From Bacteroidota bacterium (lineage in GTDB: Bacteria > Bacteroidota > Bacteroidia > Chitinophagales > Chitinophagaceae), in NCBI GenBank assembly GCA_018267575.1, contig JAFDYF010000056.1, positions 1-64,000 on the forward strand: 64,000 nt of DNA, given 5' to 3'. Each line of letters starts with the position of its first letter. Within the stretch, counting starts at the first letter, position 1. Both the position numbers and the translations under genes were made by a program. This document shows, in pieces, positions 1 to 11,308 of this stretch. The notes under the pieces are model-generated. The model was not told the DNA's origin. It saw only the letters and a list, made by a program, of their open reading frames with translations, and ran no database searches.

Positions 1-61
1 AATACTGACAATACTTTCAAAGAACTAAAAAACTCAATAACGCAACGCTAGTGAAATGATT

Positions 62-102
62 TATAGGCAAACAAGCCATTTTCCCCTTAGTATTTGCCTA
101 TA
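62..102. repeat. Hairpin upstream of ABC-F gene
   Basis: Arms TATAGGCAAA (62-71) and TTTGCCTATA (93-102) are perfectly complementary and enclose a 21-nt loop. No T-run follows, so a terminator role is weak. It may belong to the unseen gene to the left or to the leader of the ABC-F gene. Nothing else was recognised in bases 1-143. Confidence 0.4.
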
Positions 103-143
103 CGATTCCTTTCAAAACTCTTCATTCGCTCACTGCAAATCCG

Positions 144-151
144 TACCTTTG
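144..151 (+). promoter_or_regulatory. -7 promoter element of ABC-F gene
   Basis: TACCTTTG matches the Bacteroidota -7 consensus TAnnTTTG exactly and lies 21 bp before the ATG at 172. The -33 region is poor (TTC instead of TTTG about 20 bp upstream), so only the -7 half is well supported. Confidence 0.6.
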
Positions 152-162
152 CGGCTTCATAA

Positions 163-1830
<1,668 letters not shown>

Positions 1831-1836
1831 CTGGCA

Positions 1837-2652
1837 TTATTGTTTGCCCAGTCGATAGTTTAATCCAAACTGTACATTGCCCGCATAGCTATTACTGATA
1901 TTGATTTGTACAAAACCCATGGCTTTCCCTTTTGAAAAATGGATTGTGTTCACAAAACTGCCAATAGGATTCACAGAATTCGGTGAGTACACATGGGTAT
2001 AATCACTGGAAGGGTTCAGTATAAAATTCCAACCCATTTTATATCCAAACTCAGCCCCATGTTTTGATTTATGGATGATTTCGGTATAGATGCCGATATT
2101 CCCAGTAATATTTTTTCTGAAAGTCACATCTGCTGCGGAGTCTGGAAGGTTTTTTCTGAAATTATAATAGTTGCCAAATTCTCTATGGACAGCGGTTTCA
2201 AGACCCAAGGCTCTCCATTCCCCACCACGACCAGTCGGCACTACGAAATTGATACCCCCATTCAATCCATAATATCCAAAAAAGGAGTTGGTAGAATAAT
2301 AATGAAAGTTGACCGTGTCATAAGGATAGCTATTAGGGCTATAAAATTCAGTTATCCGATAGGAACCCACGGTGGCATTGGCTCCATAGTAGGTTTGAAA
2401 GCTGCCGAGGTTATTACTACGGTGTAAGCGACCTTGAAAAGCAAAAACATTATCCCTCCAACCTTGATTGGCGCCTCCCATAGTGAATATGCCACTGGCA
2501 TAGGTAGCGCCTTTCAATGAGTCAGAAACCAATGGGATGGCATGGTATGGATTGCTGTTTGCATTGCTCGGGCTAAGAAAATAAGAGCTGTTTACGCAAC
2601 TGCTGAATAATAATGCTGCGGTGATTAGGAATGGCAAAAATGTTTTTTTCAT
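1837..2652 (-). CDS. Predicted lipoprotein, beta-rich, unknown function
   Basis: The N-terminus has a lysine pair, a hydrophobic stretch and a lipobox LFSSC with Cys19, so export and lipidation by signal peptidase II are expected. The remaining 250 residues are rich in Gly, Tyr, Asn and Phe with alternating polar and hydrophobic residues, and the end (FGLNYRLGKQ) resembles the last strand of small outer-membrane barrels. I recognise no named family. It is divergent from the large outer-membrane protein at 3002, so the two could share a control region. Confidence 0.75.
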   Translation of the reverse strand: MKKTFLPFLITAALLFSSCVNSSYFLSPSNANSNPYHAIPLVSDSLKGATYASGIFTMGGANQGWRDNVFAFQGRLHRSNNLGSFQTYYGANATVGSYRITEFYSPNSYPYDTVNFHYYSTNSFFGYYGLNGGINFVVPTGRGGEWRALGLETAVHREFGNYYNFRKNLPDSAADVTFRKNITGNIGIYTEIIHKSKHGAEFGYKMGWNFILNPSSDYTHVYSPNSVNPIGSFVNTIHFSKGKAMGFVQINISNSYAGNVQFGLNYRLGKQ

Positions 2653-3001
2653 AATTCAGGTTATTTTTCAAAATAAAGTAGGCTGATTTTAGAGTTGCAC
2701 TTCTTAAACACAGCAATTCATAATGTATAGAAAGGCCTTGGGAAATTAAACAACGATGTAGACCTAAACAAATGATACAGTAGTAGCTGAACAAAAAAGC
2801 AGTTTTACTCATGGTAAAACACTGACAAAAAGAATAAACCTCCTGTTGCAAATGAAATGTTAATTCGTTTGGTTCTAATCGAAGCGACGACCGCTTTTGA
2901 CCGGCATTGCCAATTTTGCAGGAGTTGTTTATATAACTTGCTGATTTTGTCCTTGTTAATACAATAAAATCCCTGTTTTCGCATTTTATAAAAAACATCC
3001 T
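2653..3001. other. 349-bp divergent intergenic region
   Basis: The gap separates the divergent lipoprotein and outer-membrane protein genes. A possible plus-strand promoter is TTG (2953-2955) followed after 18 bp by TGTTTTCG (2974-2981), a one-to-two mismatch version of TAnnTTTG. A long minus-strand reading frame across the gap (2573-3007) overlaps the lipoprotein and looks like chance. I see no RNA gene or repeat here. Confidence 0.4.
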
Positions 3002-6000
3002 TTGCAATACAGGAGGCTGCTTATATTGTTTTTTTTTGTTTGTGATCTGATTGTTGCAAATGCGCAGAGGCCGGTGGCAAAATCACCGCTATCCAACCTT
3101 CATAAAAAATTTATTCAGGTAAGGAAAAACGCTGTGCAGATTGACTCCTTGAGCATCATCCCCAAAACATTTTCGATAATCGGCATTTCAGATAGCGCCT
3201 ACTCCATCGATTATGTGAATGCGACCCTTGTTTGGAAACGAAAGCTTAATTTGGATAGCGTGCTCGCTACCTACCGGACATTCCCCTATAAACTGAACTC
3301 TGTTGCCAAAAGATTGAACTATGATAGCGTGGAAGGTTTTTTTCTGGTAGCTCCATCAACCTTTAAGGATGATAAATATACGAAGGATAATTTTTTCAAT
3401 TTCGGCAATATCACTTATAACGGGAGCTTTGGTCGGTCGCTCACCTTTGGCAACAATCAGGATGCCGTGGTGAACTCAAACCTCAACCTTCAGTTGAGTG
3501 GTTATCTTGCAGACAGTATCCAGATTTCGGCGGCACTAACGGATAACAATATCCCCATACAACCCGATGGGAGTACCGCACAGATCAGCGATTTCGATAA
3601 AATTTTTCTTCAGTTCAAAAAAAAGAACTGGGCATTGAGTATGGGTGATATTGATTTGAGGCAAAATCAAAATTACTATCTGAGTTTCTACAAGCGGGTG
3701 CAAGGGGCCACTTTTGAGACCAAGGAACAGCTCTCTAAAAATATCAGCAATAAAACCATATTGAGTGGTGCTATCGCCAAGGGAAAATTTAACCGTAATA
3801 TTTTTCAGGGCTTGGAAGGTAACCAAGGCCCTTATCGTTTGGTAGGGGCCAACAACGAATTGTATTTTGTGGTATTGGCAGGTACGGAGAAAGTATACAT
3901 CAATGGACAATTGATGCAGCGGGGCGCCGATCAGGATTATATAATCAATTACAATACCGCTGAAGTTACGTTCATGCCTCGCCAGATGATCACACAGGAT
4001 TCTAGGATACAGGTGGAATTTGAATATTCCAGCCAAAACTATCTCAACTCCAATCTCTATTTAGCAAACGAAACCGATTTTAGTGATAAGCTCAAACTGC
4101 GCTTTGCTGTTTTTAATAATAGCGATGCCCGTAACTCGCCCATCAGCCAATCCTTGGATGCAAACCAAAAAAGGTTTTTGTTTGGTATTGGCGATAGCGT
4201 GAACAATGCTTTTTATCCGGTGGCACCGATCGATACCCTGTCTGCTGGAAAAGTGCTCTATGAAAAAGTGGACACGACTTATATTGCGGCCAATGGCTTT
4301 GTGGTAAACGACTCGATATACCGCTATTCTACCAATCCCAATGTTATTTTATACAACCTCAGTTTTGTGGATCTTGGCCCTGGCAAAGGAAACTATGTTC
4401 CCAACCTAAACGGGGTTAACGGTAATGTGTATACCTGGGTAGCACCGGTCAATGGTCAAAAACAGGGGCGATATGAGGCGGCTCAGTTTTTGGTAACTCC
4501 CAAAACACAGCGGGTGATCACACTCGGTGCGGATTATGCCCTGAACAAGCACACTTCCATCATCACCGATCTCGCATATAGCCATTATGATGTGAACACG
4601 CTTTCCACCCTAGGTAAATCGATGGATGATGGTTATGCAGCCAGGGTCCAATTAAAGAACGTTCACCCCTTTGCGGGGTCGAGGAAGGGGTTGGAGTTAA
4701 AAACCAATCTCAGTTTTGAGCAGGCGCAGGCAAGCTTTACACCCATTGAGCCAATCAGGGCACTCGAGTTTCTCAGGGATTGGGGACTGGCGCTTCAGCC
4801 CCAGGCGCAAAACGAATTGCTCTATTCCTCTTCTTTTGAGCTAATGGATAAGAAAAAGAATTTTGTAAAATATCAGTTTGATGGGTATGATCGTGGAAGC
4901 AGTTTTCATGGTATCCGCAATACGGTTTTAAGCGGCGGGGAAATCAAGGACTGGCATATTATGGATGGGTTGAGTGTTACCAGCAGTTCAAGCGATACGG
5001 CGAATGGTTTATATCTGAAGCCCAATATCACGGTTTTTAAAAAGTTCTCCCAACTTGCAAATTATACCTTGGGCTCCAGTTACAATTTGGAAAGCAATAC
5101 ATTGAAAAACCGTTTGACGGATACCCTTTCAACCACCAGTTTTGCATTTCAACAATTTCAGGTTTATCTAAAATCGCCCGAACAAAAACCCAATCATTGG
5201 GGGCTCAATTTTACCCAGCGTGAAAACTATTATCCATACGGCAAGAACATGATAAAAGGCGACCGTGCCAATAGCCTGAACCTGACCGCACAATTTTTGA
5301 AAAGTAAGCATGAGCAGTTTAGGTTGAATGCAACCTATCGTGAATTACAAATTTTAGATAGCAATGTGAATGCGCAGCGGGCTGATAAGAGTTTGGTGGG
5401 AAGACTGGAATATCTTGTAAACGAATGGAAAGGACTACTTACCGGCAATGCTTTTTATGAAGTGGGTTCGGGACAGGAGCAACAAAAAACCTATTCTTTT
5501 CTTCAAGTACCTGCAGGCACGGGCCAGTATGAATGGATCGATGCAAACCATGATGGTATCCAGCAATTGAACGAATTTGTGATTGCACAATTTACCGATC
5601 AGGCCAATTTCATAAAGATATTTACCCCTACCAACAATTATGTAAAAGCCAATTACAATACCCTCAACTATAGTTTCAGCATCAATCCAAAGATGCTGAT
5701 CGACCTGAGAAAAAGCACCGGGTTTATGAATATTCTTGCACGGACAAGTTTTCAATCCTCCCTTCAGCTTACGCAAAAGGAGCAGGCCAAAGGGTTTGTT
5801 CAACTGAACCCTTTCAAGAAAACAGGTCTCGATGATACGACACTAATAACCAAATCAATTATTTTCAGCAACACGCTTTCCTTTAATAAAACAAGCACCA
5901 AATGGGGCTTCGACATTAACCACGCCCAAAATGCCGGCAAAACCTTGCTTACCTATGGATATGAAAGTAGGTCCTTAAGTGAGTGGACACTGCGTGCTCG

Positions 6001-6520
6001 CCTCAACCTTTCCCGTTCTATTGTTTTCAATACAACCCTTAAGCAAGGGATCAACCTATTGTCCAGTTCCAACAGGGATATTGACAGTAGCAATTACAAG
6101 CTCATGCAGTATTCCATGGAACCATCCCTTACCTATACCCACAAATCAAATTTGCGTATGATGATCGGGTACAATATGAGCAATAAAACCAATGCTTTTG
6201 AATTGGGAGGGCAACAGTTTTCTTCTGGTTCAGTAAACTCTGAACTCAAGTATAATATCCTGCAGAATACTTCCATGTTGGCGAAATTCACCTATACCAA
6301 TATCACTTTTGCCGGGAAGAATGGGACGGTGAACTTTTCCTCACCTGTTGCCTATACTATTTTGAATGGTTTGTTGCCAGGCAAAAATTATCTGTGGAGT
6401 TTGGACATTACCAAAAAGCTCGGGGGGAGTCTTGAACTAGGGCTTCAATATGAGGGCCGCAAACCAAGTCAAGGTCCAGTGATCAATACCGGACGTGCAT
6501 CGTTGAGGGCCATCCTATAA
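3002..6520 (+). CDS. Very large predicted outer-membrane beta-barrel protein
   Basis: The protein has 1172 residues. A signal peptide (MQYRRLLILFFFVCDLIVANAQ region, cleavage near residue 22) is followed by several hundred residues of alternating beta-strand pattern ending in a barrel-like C-terminus (RASLRAIL). The segment around 265-345 (GLEGNQGPYRL, EKVYINGQLMQRGADQDY) resembles conserved blocks of large Bacteroidota surface proteins of unknown function. Residues near 846-858 read DANHDGIQQLNEF, similar to an EF-hand or dockerin calcium loop. The start is TTG: the frame is closed by TAA at 2957-2959 and no ATG precedes the signal peptide. A perfect terminator follows. Function is unknown; transport or surface assembly is only a guess. 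Confidence 0.85.
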   Translation: MQYRRLLILFFFVCDLIVANAQRPVAKSPLSNLHKKFIQVRKNAVQIDSLSIIPKTFSIIGISDSAYSIDYVNATLVWKRKLNLDSVLATYRTFPYKLNSVAKRLNYDSVEGFFLVAPSTFKDDKYTKDNFFNFGNITYNGSFGRSLTFGNNQDAVVNSNLNLQLSGYLADSIQISAALTDNNIPIQPDGSTAQISDFDKIFLQFKKKNWALSMGDIDLRQNQNYYLSFYKRVQGATFETKEQLSKNISNKTILSGAIAKGKFNRNIFQGLEGNQGPYRLVGANNELYFVVLAGTEKVYINGQLMQRGADQDYIINYNTAEVTFMPRQMITQDSRIQVEFEYSSQNYLNSNLYLANETDFSDKLKLRFAVFNNSDARNSPISQSLDANQKRFLFGIGDSVNNAFYPVAPIDTLSAGKVLYEKVDTTYIAANGFVVNDSIYRYSTNPNVILYNLSFVDLGPGKGNYVPNLNGVNGNVYTWVAPVNGQKQGRYEAAQFLVTPKTQRVITLGADYALNKHTSIITDLAYSHYDVNTLSTLGKSMDDGYAARVQLKNVHPFAGSRKGLELKTNLSFEQAQASFTPIEPIRALEFLRDWGLALQPQAQNELLYSSSFELMDKKKNFVKYQFDGYDRGSSFHGIRNTVLSGGEIKDWHIMDGLSVTSSSSDTANGLYLKPNITVFKKFSQLANYTLGSSYNLESNTLKNRLTDTLSTTSFAFQQFQVYLKSPEQKPNHWGLNFTQRENYYPYGKNMIKGDRANSLNLTAQFLKSKHEQFRLNATYRELQILDSNVNAQRADKSLVGRLEYLVNEWKGLLTGNAFYEVGSGQEQQKTYSFLQVPAGTGQYEWIDANHDGIQQLNEFVIAQFTDQANFIKIFTPTNNYVKANYNTLNYSFSINPKMLIDLRKSTGFMNILARTSFQSSLQLTQKEQAKGFVQLNPFKKTGLDDTTLITKSIIFSNTLSFNKTSTKWGFDINHAQNAGKTLLTYGYESRSLSEWTLRARLNLSRSIVFNTTLKQGINLLSSSNRDIDSSNYKLMQYSMEPSLTYTHKSNLRMMIGYNMSNKTNAFELGGQQFSSGSVNSELKYNILQNTSMLAKFTYTNITFAGKNGTVNFSSPVAYTILNGLLPGKNYLWSLDITKKLGGSLELGLQYEGRKPSQGPVINTGRASLRAIL

Positions 6521-6560
6521 AATTAAAAGCCCCGAAGATTTCTCTTCGGGGCTTTTAATT
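6521..6560. terminator. Bidirectional intrinsic terminator, 18-bp perfect stem
   Basis: Arms 6521-6538 and 6543-6560 are exact reverse complements around a TTTC loop. The core is GCCCCGAAGA/TCTTCGGGGC, flanked by A-run and T-run, so it can end both the outer-membrane protein gene and the convergent coiled-coil gene. Confidence 0.93.
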
Positions 6561-6588
6561 TTAGGTTCGCTATTGTTAAACACCATGA

Positions 6589-7569
6589 TTAACTAAACAA
6601 ACCACCTTTCTTCAATTCTTTAGTTCCTTCACCAATCTTGAACCCGTTGTGGTAAATCTCTATTTTATAAACACCTTTTTGGAAATCGGTACCTTGTTGT
6701 TTCCAAGCAAATTCTACTGATTTTGTTTTCCCAGCCTCAATGTCTACAGGCACTTTTGCAGTATAAGGTTTGTCACCTTCGTCACGTGTTGTGAATGTGC
6801 CAGAGCCTAAAGCAGGTACGGAGATTTGTTTGCCGTCTGGGCCAGTGATACATACATACACTTCTGTTTGGCCAGATTGAGCGATGCGGTTGTTCACATC
6901 GAAAGAAAGAATCAGTTTGTCAACCCTTTTTGCTGTAGTGGTCACTTTTTCCTTGCCATTCTTTTTCTCATGAACGGGAGTGATGGCAATATTGGTTGCA
7001 TTCAGGGTAGAAGCTACATCTACTTTTTTCTCAAGCTCCTGCTTAACGGTAGTGGTAGTTTGCAGGTCCTGGGTCAATTTTTCTTTATCTTGGGTTAACT
7101 GTGTTTTGTCAGCAGTTAACTGTGTGTTTTGTGTAGTCAGTTCCTGAACTTGTTTTTCAAGATCGGAAATTTTGTTATTCAGTTCACCAATCAATTGCTT
7201 GGCTCTTGAAAGCTCTGCAGCGGTAGCATTCTTTTTGTTTAGGATGCTGCGTATTTCTGATTTCTTTTTTGCTATCTCAGAATTGCTGCTGTTCAATTGA
7301 GCCTGCAACTTATTGTTGGTGCCAGTCAATGAATCCAAACGAACCAGGGCATCATCGAAATTTTTCTGGATCTGGCCTTTTTCGTCTGTTACTTTAGCAA
7401 TCTGAGTTTGATCTGTTTGGTGTACTTGCTCCTGCTTGTTGTTATTGTAAAGCAGGTAGCCCCATGTTCCCAAAAAACCTGCGGCAAGCAAGCCGATTAT
7501 GAGGTTTTTGAAATCTTTTTTTGGAGGTTGGCTCTGCGGTGAAGCAGATGGATAGTTGGTAGTGCTCAT
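6589..7569 (-). CDS. Membrane-anchored coiled-coil protein, unknown function
   Basis: Of 326 residues, the first 22 are polar (Ser/Pro/Gln), then one membrane segment spans about 23-41 (LIIGLLAAGFLGTWGYLLY). Residues about 45-190 have heptad-like repeats rich in Gln, Lys, Leu and Thr (for example TTQNTQLTADKTQLTQDKEK) and should form a long coiled coil. The last 120 residues look like a beta domain with a GPDGKQISVPALG segment. The layout suggests an inner-membrane anchor with a periplasmic rod and a binding domain. No enzymatic motif is visible. It is convergent with the outer-membrane protein and has its own promoter region of about 200 bp. Confidence 0.8.
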   Translation of the reverse strand: MSTTNYPSASPQSQPPKKDFKNLIIGLLAAGFLGTWGYLLYNNNKQEQVHQTDQTQIAKVTDEKGQIQKNFDDALVRLDSLTGTNNKLQAQLNSSNSEIAKKKSEIRSILNKKNATAAELSRAKQLIGELNNKISDLEKQVQELTTQNTQLTADKTQLTQDKEKLTQDLQTTTTVKQELEKKVDVASTLNATNIAITPVHEKKNGKEKVTTTAKRVDKLILSFDVNNRIAQSGQTEVYVCITGPDGKQISVPALGSGTFTTRDEGDKPYTAKVPVDIEAGKTKSVEFAWKQQGTDFQKGVYKIEIYHNGFKIGEGTKELKKGGLFS

Positions 7570-7784
7570 AATGTTTATTTTTTCTGAAAGTTTTAAATAT
7601 GTGCCTGAAACAAATCAGGAATTTCCTGTTCCACCTCCAAGTCTAAAATCGTGCCAAATATTTATCCGGGCTCCATTTTTAGCATATAAGTTGTTGCTTA
7701 TTAGCAAATAAGACTAAGTAAAGGAAGCTGGTGCCATGGGTAACTCTTAGCTTTTATGTAATATTGCGGCAGCCAATTTTATAT

Positions 7785-8783
7785 ATGTCTGTCGAAAAAA
7801 TTTTAAGCAGTTGGAAGAAAAAAAGCTTTAAGCCGGTTTATTGGTTTGAAGGGGAGGAGGAATTCTATATTGATAAATTGATGGATTATGCGGAACATCA
7901 TATTCTTTCGGAAGCAGAGTCTTCGTTCAATCTGAGTGTTTTTTATGGCAAGGATGCAGACTGGGCGGCTGTGATCAATGCCTGCCGTCGATACCCGATG
8001 TTTGCCGAGCGTCAAGTGGTTCTTTTGAAGGAAGCACAGCAGATGCGGGATATCAGTAAGCTGGAACCTTATATCGAAAACCCGCTACCAAGCACCGTTT
8101 TTGTGGTTTCTTATAAAGAAAAAAAGGTGGATGGTCGGAGTCATTTAGCGAAACTGCTGAAAGAAAAAGGAGAGCTTTTTAGCACAAAAAAAATGTATGA
8201 AAACCAGCTTCCGGAGTGGGCCCGGGAACTGGTACAATCGAAAGGGTACGAGATTTCGCAAAAAGCGGTGATGCTACTGGTGGATCATATTGGGAACGAT
8301 TTGAGCCGAATTGATAATGAGATTGAAAAAATATTGGTGAACCTGGGCACAAGAAAAAATATTACCGAGGACGATATTGAACGGTTTGTGGGAGTGAGCA
8401 AGGAGTATAACGTGTTCGAACTACAGGATGCCTTGGTAAAAAAGGATTTGGCCAAAGCTATCCGGATTATTCAATATTTTGAATCGAACCCCAAAGCGGG
8501 GCCTATGCAATTGGTGTTGTCATCCCTTTATAACTATTTTTCAAAAATTTTCTCCCTTTTTGGGATGAGCGATTTAAGTGAAGCCTCAGTTAAACCACTT
8601 TTTTATGGTAATATTTTTGCCGCCAGACAGGCTTTGGAAGCGATGAGGGGCTTTGGTTATGAAAGAGTAGAAAACACTTTGTTGCTGCTCCATCATTATA
8701 ACCTTAAAAGCATTGGTGTTGACAGTGCCGCCCAAGAAGAGGCGTCCCTATTAAAAGAGATGATGGCAAAAATGATGCATTGA
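7785..8783 (+). CDS. holA: DNA polymerase III subunit delta
   Basis: The protein resembles HolA, the clamp-loader subunit that opens the beta sliding clamp. Supporting segments are KPVYWFEGEEEFYIDKL near the N-terminus, a central AAA-like fold with VFVVSYKEKKVDGRS, and the C-terminal helical collar with NEIEKILVNLG and VFELQDALVKKD. The length of 333 residues fits the family (about 330-345). I chose ATG at 7785; the longer frame from 7731 adds 18 unconserved residues. It stands alone, convergent with ribF with a 31-bp gap. Confidence 0.92.
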   Translation: MSVEKILSSWKKKSFKPVYWFEGEEEFYIDKLMDYAEHHILSEAESSFNLSVFYGKDADWAAVINACRRYPMFAERQVVLLKEAQQMRDISKLEPYIENPLPSTVFVVSYKEKKVDGRSHLAKLLKEKGELFSTKKMYENQLPEWARELVQSKGYEISQKAVMLLVDHIGNDLSRIDNEIEKILVNLGTRKNITEDDIERFVGVSKEYNVFELQDALVKKDLAKAIRIIQYFESNPKAGPMQLVLSSLYNYFSKIFSLFGMSDLSEASVKPLFYGNIFAARQALEAMRGFGYERVENTLLLLHHYNLKSIGVDSAAQEEASLLKEMMAKMMH

Positions 8784-8814
8784 TATTATGGGTTCATCAG
8801 TGTGACGGACCTGA

Positions 8815-9792
8815 TTATTCCTTTGTTAAATATTGAACTGCTTGTATCTTGTCTTTGGCCAATTGAGTTTTCAGCGCATCCAGACCGCTAAATTTTTGCT
8901 CACCACGCAAATATTTTTTTACATATACCCTTAATTTCTTTCCATAGATATCTTGGTCAAAATCAAAAAGATTGACTTCTATGGTTTTTGGGGTGCCCCC
9001 AACCGTTGGGCGGTTGCCAATATTCATCATTCCTTTAAGGTTTGGGGTAATTTCATTCCCTAATTCCCAATTCCCAATTCCTAACTTTCCATTCTCAATC
9101 GCTGCTTTCACAGCATAAACCCCATCGCCCGGTAAAAGCTTTTCCTCGTTCTCTATTTTTAAATTGGCGGTTGGATAACCGATCGTGCGGCCCAGTTTAT
9201 TCCCTTCAACTATGGTTGCTTCAAAAAAGAAATCATAGCCAAGTAGTTTTTTAGCCGTTTCAATATCGCCTTGCAAGATGGCTTCCCTGATACGGGTTGA
9301 GCTTACCGATATGGCATTGAGCACATGCACAGGTATTTCCTTTAGTGTATAATGGTAGGTGCTGCAACCAGCTTCCAATAAATGATAATCCCCTTTTCTC
9401 CCTTTCCCAAAACGATGGTCGTAGCCGATGATGATGGTATGTGGCTTGAATTTTTCAATCAAAAAATCGCGGATATATTCTTCTGCGCTTTGCTCTGCAA
9501 AAGCCTCAGTAAAAGGAACAATTACTAAATGGTCAATGCCTTTGGCTGCCAACAAAGCTATTCTTTCTTCCAGGGTATTGATCAGCTTTACTTCCTTGCT
9601 GTTCCCGTTTATGATTTTTCTGGGGTGGGGGTGGAAGCTGATAATAACGGTTTCCCCATCTATTTTGACGGCTTCATTTTTTAATTGCTCAATGATCTGC
9701 TGGTGACCAGTATGCACTCCATCAAAAGTTCCGATTGTGACTACCGCATTGTTGAAAAGGGGTAGCTTTTCTAAATCTGTATGTACATTCAT
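8815..9792 (-). CDS. ribF: Bifunctional riboflavin kinase / FAD synthetase
   Basis: It converts riboflavin to FMN and then FAD. The N-terminal adenylyltransferase has GTFDGVHTGHQ (22-32) with its HxGH motif and SVSSTRIR. The C-terminal kinase domain has GRTIGYPTANL and NIGNRPTVGG. The length, 325 residues, is slightly above the usual 305-315. The excess lies in residues about 233-246, where AIENGKLGIGNWELGNEITP separates two kinase-domain strands. That insert is encoded by the AATTCCCAATTCC repeat found elsewhere in the window. It remains in frame, so the gene is probably functional. Confidence 0.95.
   Translation of the reverse strand: MNVHTDLEKLPLFNNAVVTIGTFDGVHTGHQQIIEQLKNEAVKIDGETVIISFHPHPRKIINGNSKEVKLINTLEERIALLAAKGIDHLVIVPFTEAFAEQSAEEYIRDFLIEKFKPHTIIIGYDHRFGKGRKGDYHLLEAGCSTYHYTLKEIPVHVLNAISVSSTRIREAILQGDIETAKKLLGYDFFFEATIVEGNKLGRTIGYPTANLKIENEEKLLPGDGVYAVKAAIENGKLGIGNWELGNEITPNLKGMMNIGNRPTVGGTPKTIEVNLFDFDQDIYGKKLRVYVKKYLRGEQKFSGLDALKTQLAKDKIQAVQYLTKE
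9052..9095. repeat. AATTCCCAATTCC repeat inside ribF
   Basis: Three consecutive copies of the word AATTCCC/AATTCCT lie in ribF. The same word occurs on both sides of the trxB-folB gap (17050-17172). In ribF it is translated as part of KLGIGNWELGN, in frame. Confidence 0.75.
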
Positions 9793-9923
9793 ATAATAAA
9801 ACTCCTGCGAAAATACGATACGGGAACGAAAGTCGGGACTCTGTGCTGTGCACTTGGGGCAATTTTATTTTCAATTTCCTATTCTCAGTCTGGGGCTTTC
9901 ATTTCCTTCCAAACAAAATCATT

Positions 9924-9931
9924 TAGCTTTG
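9924..9931 (+). promoter_or_regulatory. -7 promoter element of purM
   Basis: TAGCTTTG is an exact TAnnTTTG match 56 bp upstream of the purM ATG. The -33 region about 20 bp before it reads TTTCC, only a partial match. Confidence 0.5.
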
Positions 9932-9987
9932 CTGCCCAAGTTCCTGCTAGAGGAAAAATTCTTTACCAATAACTTATAATTCAATAC

Positions 9988-11166
9988 ATGTCTCTTTATT
10001 CCCAACGTGGTGTTTCTGCTCAAAAAGAAGAAGTACATAAGGCAACAGAAAAGCTTGATAAAGGTCTTTACCCTTTTGCGTTCTGTAAAGTATATCCTGA
10101 TTTTCTCACAGGGGATGCTGATTGGGTAAACCTGATGCATGCGGATGGTGCCGGCACTAAAAGTATTCTTGCCTATTTATATTGGAAAGAAACAGGGGAT
10201 GCTTCGGTTTGGAAAGGCATTGCCCGGGATGCAATAGCGATGAACTTGGATGATCTATTATGCGTGGGCATATACAATAATATTTTGTTTTCTTCCACTA
10301 TTGACCGTAACAAAAAACTGATACCGGGCGAGGTGTTGGAAGCCATTATTCATGGCACTCAGGAGTTTTTCGATATACTGAAGGCATTTGCGGTGAACAT
10401 TCAGTTTCTGGGTGGGGAAACAGCCGATGTGGGGGATGTGGTGCGTACCATTGCCGTGAATGGGACCATGGCGGCGAGATGGCGCAAAGACCGATTGGTG
10501 ACCAATGAAAAAATAAAAACGGGTGATGTGATTGTGGGCCTTGCGAGCAGTGGAAAAGCAACTTATGAAAATGAGTACAATAGTGGGATTGCCAGTAATG
10601 GATTAACCAGTGCCCGGCATGATGTGCTGCACAAAACATATGGCGCCCGCTTTCATGAATCTTATGACAATGCTTTGGATGAGCATGTGGTTTATATCGG
10701 TCCACATAAGATGACCGACCCAGTTTCTGTAGAAGGCCATCCACCAACAACAATTGGTAAATTATTACTCAGTCCTACCCGTACTTATGCGCCAGTGATG
10801 AAAGTATTATTGGAAGAACATTTAGAAAAAATTCATGGTCTGATCCATTGTAGTGGTGGTGGTCAAACCAAATGCATGAAATATTTGCATAGCCATTTTA
10901 GGATTGTAAAGGACAACCTTTTTGAAGCCCCCAAAATTTTTCAATTGATACAGGAGGCATCAAAATCGGATAACCGCGAAATGTACCAGGTTTTTAATAT
11001 GGGCCATCGCATGGAAATTTTTACCAATGAAAAAGAGGCTGATAGTATTATAGCTGTTTCAAAGCAGTTTGGCATTGATGCAAAATTGGTGGGTAGGGTA
11101 GAGGCAAGTGATAAAAAGGAACTCCTGCTGAAATTGGGTAGTGAAGAATTGGTTTATCATTCATGA
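9988..11166 (+). CDS. purM: Phosphoribosylformylglycinamidine cyclo-ligase (AIR synthase)
   Basis: This enzyme closes the imidazole ring in step five of purine synthesis, using ATP. The N-terminal PurM/ThiL-like fold carries the Asp-rich segments HADGAGTKS and ARDAIAMNLDDLLCVG and the FLGGETADVGD motif. The C-terminal half has GLIHCSGGGQTKC and NMGHRMEIF. The length of 392 residues is longer than E. coli PurM (about 345), which matches the longer Bacteroidota form. No other purine gene adjoins it; purS is 28 kb away. Confidence 0.93.
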   Translation: MSLYSQRGVSAQKEEVHKATEKLDKGLYPFAFCKVYPDFLTGDADWVNLMHADGAGTKSILAYLYWKETGDASVWKGIARDAIAMNLDDLLCVGIYNNILFSSTIDRNKKLIPGEVLEAIIHGTQEFFDILKAFAVNIQFLGGETADVGDVVRTIAVNGTMAARWRKDRLVTNEKIKTGDVIVGLASSGKATYENEYNSGIASNGLTSARHDVLHKTYGARFHESYDNALDEHVVYIGPHKMTDPVSVEGHPPTTIGKLLLSPTRTYAPVMKVLLEEHLEKIHGLIHCSGGGQTKCMKYLHSHFRIVKDNLFEAPKIFQLIQEASKSDNREMYQVFNMGHRMEIFTNEKEADSIIAVSKQFGIDAKLVGRVEASDKKELLLKLGSEELVYHS

Positions 11167-11308
11167 AGGGGCTAGTGGCTCAATACCCAGTTTCCGAAAG
11201 TTAATTTATAGCTAATAGATTCGATTTCCTAGCTGGCCTATTAATTGGCATATATTTGGATTAAGATAGTTTAAATATATTTTTTAAAAACCGTAATTCT
11301 GTTAAGTT

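Noticed and set aside
2573..3007. 144-codon minus-strand frame across the lipoprotein promoter region
   Set aside because: It overlaps the lipoprotein start in another frame, has no recognisable family or signal peptide and a composition typical of non-coding AT-rich DNA.
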